Origin: Chrysomallon squamiferum
Lineage: Eukaryota; Mollusca; Gastropoda; Neomphalida; Peltospiridae
Direction: 5' to 3'
NCBI GenBank assembly: GCA_012295275.1
Contig: CM022679.1
Span: 20,961,610 to 21,025,609 of the forward strand
Length of the DNA stretch: 64,000 nucleotides
The notes below the pieces were generated by a model. The model was not told the origin of the DNA and did no database searches. It worked only from the letters and a program-made list of their open reading frames with translations. The position numbers and the translations under genes are program-made. How positions within the stretch are numbered: position 1 is the first letter of the stretch; each line of letters opens with the position of its first letter. Positions 54,666 through 64,000 of the stretch are shown here, in pieces.

Positions 54666-56975
54666 TAATATATATTTCGAGTAAAAAGAATTAAAAATGA
54701 ATATAGTTTAAAATAGTAACTTATACATTAACTCTCGGATCAAGCTAATCCTTAAGCCTAATCAAAAATAGGGTAACTGATGCTGAACGTTTCGTAACTA
54801 TCTCTGCTGTTTTGGGGAACTGTTTGCCTGATAGCGTTATCAAAAGCAGTGTGTTGTGATTACCTTTTTACAGGAACACAAAAAGATCCGCTGTTACTAA
54901 CAGAAAAGAAGTAAGATAGTTTTCGCTTTTCTCTGTCTTTGCATCTATTTTCTACAACATGTACATGTTCGCATTGAACTGCCGTAGATTAAATACGTGC
55001 TCCGTCGTGAAATAAAGTGTTTCTTCTTTTCTGAGTTTGCATAATAAACTAAACTGAATGGTATATGCTGCACAGTTCAGTAATTCTTACTATTAGTGAA
55101 GTCAACGGGACGTGTGATATAGCTGGCAGTTTCAGTTTCACAGTACACAATCACGTGAAATGTCTCTGTTGTATAAAACTGATGTGAGTTTAATTTTCAC
55201 AGCTGTGAAGTTTCAAATCAGTGTGGTCAATTGATATTTCAGTTCGGTTAATAAATAAACTAATACAGACAAACTAACATATATTTTTTTTTTTTTTTGA
55301 AATGTAAACAAAAGAAAACAGAAATTACTAGCTGATATATAGTGCATGTGTGTATATTTATAATATATCATAAATAACAAAATTTTAAAAATTTAAATTT
55401 CCATCTAACACCTGTAGCGTACTTTTTTTTAAATATTCTTTTTAGAATTCTATATAAAAAGTAAAGAAAGAAAAGAACAGCGTTGTAATGAGTGGTTCTG
55501 CGCGTCATAGTTTTTATATATGTTGTTTGTTAATTTTCTTCAGGAGGCGACAAACTGAGTAATATAGATAATTTAATTTTCTTACAAAATCGTTTTCCAT
55601 GAAATTTAATACGTATATTTCTACAAACGAAAATCTGCATATTTTTAAATTTTCTTTTACAATAATCACATTAGTGAAATCAAATATTCTCATTAGCTCT
55701 TTTTTTTAATTTCTTTATATTTAGAGTCAGTTGTACTGTGATTTGGTAGTATTTTCAGCCAAAAATATAATATACATTATCATCATCATCATCATCATCA
55801 TCAATATCGTCATTATCATCATCATTATTTTTTTAATCAAAGATTTACAAAACTGAAGTAAAAATTCGTATTTACAGAAAGAGCTAAATGTTCTGACATA
55901 CATACATATATACATACATACATACATACACATAGACACACAGACACATGAATGTCTTTTCGAAATGTCCACTAACAAAGCAAAGGCAAAAAGAAAAATA
56001 GAAAGTAAGATTAAAAAAAAAAAGAAGAAAGAAAGAAAAGAGAGAGAGAGAGAGAAAATTAATGTAAAAAAAAATAATTCTGATTTTAAATTAATAAAAT
56101 AAAAAATACATTTATTAAATTACGAAACCAAATATGAAAGAAAAGAAATGATAAAAAAAAACAAAAAAAAACACGAAAAGATCTATTTTAAAGCAAAATG
56201 TTTAAAAATATATTAAAACAGTATTTTCTAATATAATAATAGTTTTAACATCCAAAATATTACATATCAGTTCACTGGCCTATTTTTTTTTTTTTTCTAA
56301 ATTGTTTTATTTTTTATTTTTCCATTTATTTATTTATTTTATTTTTTTATTGTTATTATTAATTTTTATGGGTTTTTTAAATTTCTTTGGCAAAATACGA
56401 CGTATGACTGTATACATGTATGACTGGCATTCTAAGTTTATCATCATCATCATCATTATTATCAGTCATTATCATCATCATCATAATTATTGTTAGTATT
56501 GTTATTGCTATAATTATTACTACTGTTATCAATATTACCATTGTGGTTGTTATTATTATTATTATTTATTAAATTTTATTAGTAGTAAAGATTGCTCTTT
56601 GATCACACATAAGTATCTTGTAGGACAGCTACTTAAAAACATAACGCGCGCACACACTACACACACACACGTACACACACACAAACACACACAAACAAAT
56701 GTTTTCAAAAAGAATCAATTATTAACATTCTAACAACAGTTGTTGATTATAATAAAGCTTTATACTAAAATAGTTTTAGAAACTGTTTAGATCTTTAGAG
56801 CATCTTTATAAAGGTTTTTACACAGTTTTTGCTACGTATCTCTGGTTCTGTTTTCTGGTTGTGTGTTCTACTTAAAACATGCTGTTAATATTTTAAAACT
56901 TGAAGTCGTAAAACAAATCCTTTTGGAAATTTCACCCGGTTAGTTATGAGCCAAAAAAAGTAATAATAATAATAA

Positions 56976-57015
<40 letters not shown>

Positions 57016-57469
57016 TAAATAATAATAATAAAACATCCTTCAAAAAATGTATGTAATTATTATTATTTTTATATGCTAATAGCATAAGGCCTAAAATTTG
57101 AAGAGAAAACAAATTATAAATTTATTTCCGTCGAAAATTAACTGTTGTCTATATATTCACACTCATCCTCGCACGCACACACGCACCATCACTGACACAA
57201 TGATACAATCATTCATTTATACAGAAACACACACAACATACAGACACACACGTACACAGAAACACACCATCCACGCGCACAAAAACACATATATATATAC
57301 ACACATATATCTTAATTTAACATAGGTTTAAGGTTCAAACTATAAACAATGCCTTTGCTGGCCTATAATCAAACCAAAGATATTCTCACATCCCTAACTT
57401 CCAGATTGTATGTGATCATACAGTATAATCAGTATCGTTCCAGAATAAACATGTGTTTGTGCACTTATT

Positions 57470-57475
57470 TTTAAT
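57470..57475 (-). terminator. Possible polyadenylation signal of the mGluR-like gene
   Basis: ATTAAA on the minus strand, about 115 bases after the stop at 57591. A canonical AATAAA on the minus strand at 57121-57126 is the more distal alternative. Confidence 0.35.
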
Positions 57476-57590
57476 TAACACAAATTTCTCTCATGACGTT
57501 CTATAATCAGCCGTTAAAAATAAACCACCTTTCTATTTAAAGGATGAATAACATTAATTTTGTTGAAGTAAATCTAATGAGAGATAAAAA

Positions 57591-58106
57591 TTAGTTGTTA
57601 ATCGTTACATCTAACGGAGTAACTTTGTTTGCCAGGCTCTGCACGTCTGGTCGAAGATTTGCGCGCGTTCCTGTGCGCGGCATTGAGGTTCCTTGAATTA
57701 AGTTTTGTGCTTCGGCGGACACGTAGTAAATGGCGTACAGCTTGGGCACGAAAAGAAAAATCAGCGTTACCAAGGAGTTCGACAGCATGGCCACGGAGAG
57801 GAGCAGCGACCGAGTTGTCGTTCTTGACGTTGTGAAATACGTGGGGATGAAAGCCAACCAGAGCACGATCGTCGTGTACACGGAGAAACTCGTGAACCGC
57901 GACTCGTTGTAGTTGTCAGGCAGCCTGCGCGTTTTGATGGCGTGGAAAGCGCAGACGATCACGAGACTCAAGTTGCAGATCAAGCAGACGAGAAAGCCCA
58001 TTTCCGGTAAGACGCACGTCACTTCCACGTACTTCTCGGCTAAATTCGGCATCACCGTGGCCGCGTAGGGTGCGCTGATAGCGATTCCTGCCACCACAAC
58101 AAAGGC
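57591..58106 (-). CDS. mGluR-like gene, last coding exon
   Basis: 516 bases, residues 692-862 and stop TAA: rest of membrane segment 4, segments 5-7 and tail. Acceptor TTTTTCTGATTCAG. Confidence 0.93.
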   Translation of the reverse strand, partial: AFVVVAGIAISAPYAATVMPNLAEKYVEVTCVLPEMGFLVCLICNLSLVIVCAFHAIKTRRLPDNYNESRFTSFSVYTTIVLWLAFIPTYFTTSRTTTRSLLLSVAMLSNSLVTLIFLFVPKLYAIYYVSAEAQNLIQGTSMPRTGTRANLRPDVQSLANKVTPLDVTINN

Positions 58107-58197
58107 CTGAATCAGAAAAATAAACAGAATATATTAATCTACAAAGACTTTCTAATAATGATGACTTCAAATCTTCTTTCTTTCTTTGTTATGGTTT

Positions 58198-58250
<53 letters not shown>

Positions 58251-58292
58251 TAATAATAATAATAAAAACAGAAATAAAGAAAGTAAGAAAAT

Positions 58293-58329
<37 letters not shown>

Positions 58330-61119
58330 CACGGGTAAATAATTAAATATTTATATTATATTTATAGATATGATGATTATTAGAAACTGAAACCTGCACT
58401 GGAATAGCATGGAATTTGAATTCCCGATATAAAGTATTCTCTGACTCAACGATCTTGAAAAGGAATGACGTTGACAAAATTAGGAATTAAAATGTTACCT
58501 GCGCAATCAAAACGAGCACAGTCAACAGTATCTGAGCCTTTGAACCAATCATAGCAGGTCGTATCGTCGACTTCTGGCCCGCTTTGAAGATTCTGTACAC
58601 TCGATTCGTCTTAACAGTCAAAGGGCCGTAATTCATGGTAAAACTGAGGTGAAACATGACGTAGGTGATGATGCAGGAAGCGTGAGACGGTTTTATGACG
58701 AACAGTATCACCGCCATGTTCGACAGACAGATTCCAAATAACATTATGTAAGAGAGTTCCCGTGAACTAGCTTTTATCAGCTTTTTGTCACGATTTATCG
58801 TATAGAAGTATGCGACGAAAGTCCACAGAAGCGTGGTAACGCAGTCAAATGCTATGATTACCTCGCCCATGAAGTCATTCGCGGACGTGTAAGTCAGATC
58901 TATAGCTATACATTGATTGCGATGGAAACTGGGCCAAGTGAAATTGTTGCGCGTTGGACAAACCTCGCACTTAGGGAGCTGATCTATGATGACGGTTCTT
59001 TCGTTGTTACGACATCGCTGACAGTACCAGCAGCAGTGTGGCTGAGTCCTGACAGCTTGAAACCCCCGGGCGCATTTGTCGCTGCACGTTGACTGCGGGG
59101 CCGACTGCATCGCGTTTAGCACGTGCGGGTTCCAGGATATAAACGATGGCTCAAACTTTATGAATCTTTTGTTTAGACTGTCCCACAGTCCGACCGTCTT
59201 CAAAGAGAAAGAAGACCCGTCAAAATAAAGATTCTGAATTTCGTATGTTGATATTCCATCTCCGTTTGATTCAAACGAAACATGGCCATTTTCTCCCTCA
59301 AAAGACGTCTTTCTCAAAGATGTCAGTAAAAGTTCAGATGAAAAGCATTTCTCGGCGATATTCCTGGGACACCCAAACGTCAGATTATCCAAAGCATAAG
59401 CATAACTATACACAGCGTCTATGACGTGTGACACGGTGGTTTCTGGTCTGTAGCGCCCAGTGGTAGCGAAACTGAAGGAATCGCTGCAAGAAGCGACTGA
59501 ATTATTTGAACCAAAGCTGCAGCCCATCTCGGTCGAAACTGATTCTCGAAACCAAGGATTGTCTGAAGCGTTCTGAGGTGTCAAGTATTGAAAATACTCA
59601 TCAAACCGCGGGACAGCTCGAGAATAAAACTTGATCGTTAATGCACCTAACGCGACGTCTTCCAGACCGATGTAGTCTTGAATATTTCTACCCCAACCGT
59701 CACTGCCAATCCACGAAAATTTCCCTTCAGCTTTTTTCCGTTTAACAGCAGAGAAGAAGGATCTGGTCTGAGAGAGAGGTGAGAAGACGATGACTATTTT
59801 AGCCCTTGGTTTCGACAGCAGTTCATCGACTATCAGATCGTAATCCGCTTCAGCAAAACTCTGCTTCATTTCTCTCTGAACAGCTAAACAGAATCCAGAC
59901 TGCTCTGATTTTTTCTTGATTTCTTTATAACCTTCGCTTCCATAACTCCCTTCCGCATACACGACAGAAACGTAAGTCCACTGAAAATGCTGCAGGATGT
60001 CCATCATGAGCTTCACTTGAAGAGTATCAGAGGGAACAATACGAGAAAAGTAAGGGTATATGTACTTATTGGACAGCTGAGGACTCGTCGACAAGTAACT
60101 CAGTACTGGTATTTTGAATATAGAGAGAATGTCTGCGATTTGAACTGTGTTCTTGCTGCTTTCGGATCCAATGATGGCCGTGACTTCGATCGCTGGAAGT
60201 TGTTGACTGTTTGTTGTGTTCAGACTCTGACTGGTCTGGATGAGGTGCAGAGACCTGGTCAGCGCAGTCGTGTCTTTAGAACAGTCGTCCATGATGACGT
60301 AGCCTAACGTAATGTTTGGAAGGATGTCTGTGCGTCTGTTAATCTCGTTGACAGCGAACGCCATTGCCTCCACTCGCTGAAGAGCTCCAAGTTCCCTGAT
60401 ATTTGAACTACAAAATAAGTATTTGTCATACCTAAAAACAAAAAGGAATATTGAAGTTTAAAATAAAACAGGAATGACTAGACTGAGATATTTTAAAATA
60501 CATCTTTTGAAAAAATGAGTACAAATGTTTAAAACTTCAAAAATCTTCTTTTAAAATAGAAAACAAATACGTGGGTACAAGTCATATTAAGGATAAGAAA
60601 AATAATTTCTTAAATCTTGGCAAGGAAATTAAAATAATCAAAGTCTCGGTGAAAAAATGTTACCATCAGCACTTATTTTCTTATTAAGCGGTAATAAATG
60701 TAAATAGAATATTTAAAAAGTCAAAACCACCCATCCATTTATCCCTAAAATATAAAAACATATTCATTTATAAACATATATTTTCTGTTCATACCTACCT
60801 TCATAGGAATATATATACGTACAAACAGAAAGACATACAAACATATATAAATACACATAAACACACGCGCGCGCATACACATATGAACACATAAGCACAC
60901 ACATGCATACATACCCACAGACATATACATACATATATGCATACAGAAAATAGAAAAGAATAAAATAACAGAATCTAACCTGTGTACAGGCACCACCATT
61001 CCAATATTAATGTCACCAAGTTTCCTGTAGAATGTATCGGGCAGTGAGGGGAGGGGCCGTATTCCTGACTGAGCGAGAAAACCCTGACACAGCACGAGCA
61101 CAACACGTAAACACGACAT
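57591..61119 (-). CDS. Metabotropic glutamate receptor-like class C GPCR
   Basis: Three exons (61119-60980, 60431-58499, 58106-57591) join to 2589 bases, 862 residues, near the usual mGluR length. In order: signal peptide (about 1-19); Venus-flytrap domain (about 34-490) with RVEAMAFAVNEIN, VPSDTLQ and WIGSDGW; nine-cysteine domain (496-554) with CCWYCQRC; seven membrane segments (about 567-819) with SSRELSYI, KTNRVYRIF, NYNESRFTSF and FVPKLY; a 43-residue tail. Compared from memory with rat mGluR1, amino-acid contacts are kept at R66 (R78), S139 (S165), T162 (T188), D182 (D208), Y210 (Y236), D291 (D318) and K408 (K409); Y74 is Gly62, S186 is Leu160 and R323 is Asn296. C54 and C97 fit the conserved lobe-1 disulfide. 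It should sit in the plasma membrane and signal through G proteins; glutamate or a related amino acid is the likely ligand. It converges on the CACNG-like gene 2. Confidence 0.93.
58107..58498 (-). other. Intron 2 of the mGluR-like gene
   Basis: 392 bases, with (AAT)n (58199-58265) and (TAG)n (58294-58329) filling about a quarter. Confidence 0.9.
58499..60431 (-). CDS. mGluR-like gene, coding exon 2 (large)
   Basis: 1933 bases, residues 47-691: nearly all of the ligand domain, the cysteine-rich domain and membrane segments 1-4 (part). Acceptor TTGTTTTTAG, donor GCGCAG|GTAACA, phase 0 at the 3' end. Confidence 0.93.
60432..60979 (-). other. Intron 1 of the mGluR-like gene
   Basis: 548 bases, with a TACA/CACA-rich section (60770-60945). 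Confidence 0.88.
60980..61119 (-). CDS. mGluR-like gene, coding exon 1
   Basis: 140 bases: signal peptide and first Venus-flytrap strand (GDINIGMVVPVH). Donor CACAG|GTTAGA, phase 2. Confidence 0.88.
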
Positions 61120-61313
61120 CGTCTCAGATCTGCGATTTTTTCACTTCGTTTTTCTTCGTATCACGCTCCAACTATAATTAGAAAAATAAACTGTGAGCGC
61201 ACATAAACTTAGCGCAGTTTTCTATTCATCATCAGCCTCACTCGATGAAATCATTTTAACATACCCGTCGTTCCATTGGTCAAATTGAAAATCGTTAATG
61301 TTTATTGAGTTTA

Positions 61314-61321
61314 CTTTTATA
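61314..61321 (-). promoter_or_regulatory. Putative TATA box of the mGluR-like gene
   Basis: The minus strand reads TATAAAAG about 195 bases upstream of the ATG. Initiation near 61285 would leave a leader of about 165 bases. An additional 5' exon cannot be excluded. Confidence 0.35.
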
Positions 61322-61635
61322 AGGAGTTTTTTTATTAAGGATATAGGTAAGGTATTTCTGTCAAAATCGTGCGATCTACGATGTTTTACTGCCTGCCTGT
61401 GTCGTTGAATGATAATGGAAATGTTGTAGCTTGTTCAAAAGAGATTAACGATCATTATTTCTTTGCACGTTTTGATTCTGACAAGGAAAACGAAAGTTAA
61501 AGATAAAAAAAATTACAATTCTGTTCCTTTTTTTTCTATCTCACGATGCCGCTGAATGACAAGAATTAATACAGTTTTTCAGCAATTTTATGCATGTATT
61601 CAATTATTCATGCTTAAAGTTGTATAATGTAAATA

Positions 61636-61671
<36 letters not shown>

Positions 61672-61997
61672 ACGAGAGTAAAATAAAAGTCATTGTCACA
61701 TACGTATAGTCAAAAATAAAAAATCCAATACATTGTAATAATCTCAGTTTCCTTGATGTTTAACTTTCCTTTTATATCTAATGCAGTATGTTTATTTAAT
61801 GCTACGTAAAACTTAAAAAAAAAAGAAGAAGATAATTTAACAATGCATGTATAAATAATAAATGACAAGAAAATATAATAATAATACTAATAGTAGTAGC
61901 AGTGGTAGTAATGGTATTATAGAAGTAGTGGTAGTAGTAGTAATAAAAGTAATAGTTGTAGTCGTACTGTTAATAATAGTAGTAAAGGTAATATACG

Positions 61998-62100
<103 letters not shown>

Positions 62101-63817
62101 GTAAAATCTAAAAATATTTCACCATCATCGGTCTTCAAAACACGAAATCCGTGGCTCCTTCAAAACTTCCAACTGAAAAATCATTTCTCGCATCCATGAG
62201 AATCAGCAAAACAGAATTTTAACTTTGAAGAAATCTCAGTTACACCAAATATTTTCCTACGGACAATGACATGAAGGTTCCTGACGCAAAGATGTGTTTT
62301 TATTTTATGACACCTTGTAAAGATAAGAAAATGTGTCGAGTAGAGATGAGTAGTTCAGTTCAGATAAACGTCACAGAACTTGAAGCATTTCAAAGTAACT
62401 AAAGAACGGAATCGATTGAACAACAAATCAGCAAGTGTAGTTTTCAGATTTTCCTTTTCTCGGGGTTTTGTCTGTTCCCGTTTTTTTACAAGATTTTATT
62501 GTTAAAATGTGAAAATATTCCAAGTGGTTATAATATGTGATCTGTCTGAAACCCATCTTGGAATTGTTATACCGTTCAGATCGACATCCCGATAATATTT
62601 CTGATAAGCTTGATACGTCCCTGGTGTTTTTATACATTTGTCTTTCTGTCTGTCTATATGTGTGTCATTTGTGTATGTATGTATGTATGTATGTATGTAT
62701 GTATGTATGCAATGCATGTATATAATTATGCATGTAGGTATGAATGTATCTATCTGTACATAAGTACATAAATAAACACAAACACGGTCTATGCGTATAT
62801 GCTTTTATCTACATATGTGCGTGTGTGATTAGTGTGTGTGCGTGTTTCATGTGTATTATTTTTTTTAAATGTTTATCTGACTGTCAGTTCATTCTTTATT
62901 CTGATAGACCGCATTATCTTTGATTCTGATTTGGGGATTTTGACGTGGGTAATCTGATTTTAGTTTTAAAAAATTTCTGATTTCCATTTTTTTTTTTTTT
63001 TTTTTTTTAAGAGTTTCTGTTATTGAGTTAACTGTTCGGTTAGTTTACTTAGCACTAACAATTTATGTGTTAATAAAATAAAACCTTTTACTGTCTAAAA
63101 CACGCATCCGTCTGCCGCTAATAACATAAAGCGGAACTCGCTTTTTGTTGTTGTTTGTTGCAGTTATTGTGTTTTTAGTTCATCTTCTCGCTGTTTAAGA
63201 ACTTAATACCACCTGTAATGACTTCGACTGTCTACTTTTACAATCGATTCGAACAGAGACGCAGATATCGAGACGGTGTTTACACGTTTACTTCAGTGCA
63301 TAATTACAATAAAACGAGGAAAATATTCCTATAAACAGAATAATTAATGGTTACAGCCGAACAAATTACCGATGTAAAGAAGAGTTTTATTTCAAAGATA
63401 ACACGAAAAGAAAAAGCATTCGTCCAGTATTAATTACTCATCCGGGAAATGTAGTAATAGTTCTGCAGTGTGTCTTTAATGTATTAAAACTGTACACTAA
63501 ATGAGGCCCTGGACACTGAAATGTTGTGAGTATTACTAATAGCAGAGAGAAAAGAAAAAAAAAAAAAAAGGTTTTAAACGAACGCGGAATACTTTAAAAA
63601 TTTTCCTAGCTACTAACCAGAGTCTTCTGTTTAAAAATAAGCACATTAATAAGATTAAGCGTATTTGTTTCATTTTAGAAATTAACTGGTAATATAATCC
63701 GATTTATTCACATCAAAATGTAAAGTGTTTGAAAAGTGATCAAGGATAGGATGCGGTGTCGAAATAAGCTGAAAAAGAAGACGTATTCAGCTCCTGTTCC
63801 ACCCTGAAGGTTTTTTA

Positions 63818-63935
63818 ACATACATACATACATACATACATACACACATATATACATACATACATACATACATATATAAAATAATATATATATATATATA
63901 TATACATGTGTGTGTGTGTGTACTTATGTATGTAT
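63818..63935. repeat. (CATA)n-(TA)n-(TG)n tract
   Basis: CATA repeats, then (TA)n, then TG/TATG, a smaller version of the palindromic block at 40783-41040. Confidence 0.9.
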
Positions 63936-64000
63936 GTATATATGTATCTACAAACGTACCTACATATACGTATGTATATATTTGTATATATATTTAAGTA

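Larger units (their letters stand above)
52651..57469. other. Spacer between convergent gene 2 and the mGluR-like gene
   Basis: No coding exon recognised. Contains TTG/TTA-rich blocks (52740-53115), (AAT)/(AAC)n (53755-53890), a compound AAT-GAA-AAAT tract (54438-54665), (ATC)n (55777-55825), GATA/ATC runs (56435-56500), CA repeats (56650-56700, 57150-57305) and (AAT)n (56961-57030). Confidence 0.55.

Overview
The window is eukaryotic nuclear DNA. It is AT-rich, its genes are split by GT-AG introns, and the non-coding sequence is full of long (CT)n/(GA)n, (AAT)n, (GTAT)n and (CA)n tracts, several minisatellites and broken DNA transposons. The genes and transposons suggest an invertebrate, most likely a lophotrochozoan and probably a mollusc. 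The species cannot be named from sequence alone.

Four protein-coding genes can be supported. (1) Minus strand, 3225-3012: the first coding exon of a claudin/PMP22-superfamily four-pass membrane protein; the rest lies beyond the left edge. (2) Plus strand, 26966-32242: a four-exon, 253-residue gene of the voltage-dependent calcium channel gamma / TARP family, closest by motif to the CACNG5/CACNG7 type. (3) Plus strand, 41836-52490: a four-exon, 256-residue paralogue with the same intron phases and an identical exon 3 length; the two form a tandem pair. (4) Minus strand, 61119-57591: a three-exon, 862-residue class C GPCR of the metabotropic glutamate receptor type, with signal peptide, Venus-flytrap domain, cysteine-rich domain and seven membrane segments. 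Genes 3 and 4 converge. TARP-type proteins are auxiliary subunits of AMPA glutamate receptors in vertebrates, so a TARP-like pair beside an mGluR-like gene suggests a glutamate-signalling neighbourhood; the functional link is inference.

Layout: 1-3011 intron of gene 1; 3226-26888 long gene-poor stretch with minisatellites, a hAT-type MITE with perfect 8-bp target duplications (5930-6175), a Tigger/pogo transposase fragment (21915-22132) and a candidate TATA promoter (17095); 26889-33162 gene 2; 33163-41764 spacer; 41765-52650 gene 3; 52651-57470 spacer; 57591-61119 gene 4; 61320-64000 upstream spacer.

The most unusual structure is in intron 2 of gene 3. A ~3-kb array (43700-46684) begins exactly at the exon 2/intron 2 junction, and its unit contains the last bases of the exon plus the 5' splice site. 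The motif GTTAGAAATG or a one-base variant occurs about 69 times. Many units also carry a branch-site-like TTTAAC followed by CACAG, so each unit resembles a decoy micro-exon. A decayed transposase remnant with inverted termini (46690-47256) directly follows the array.
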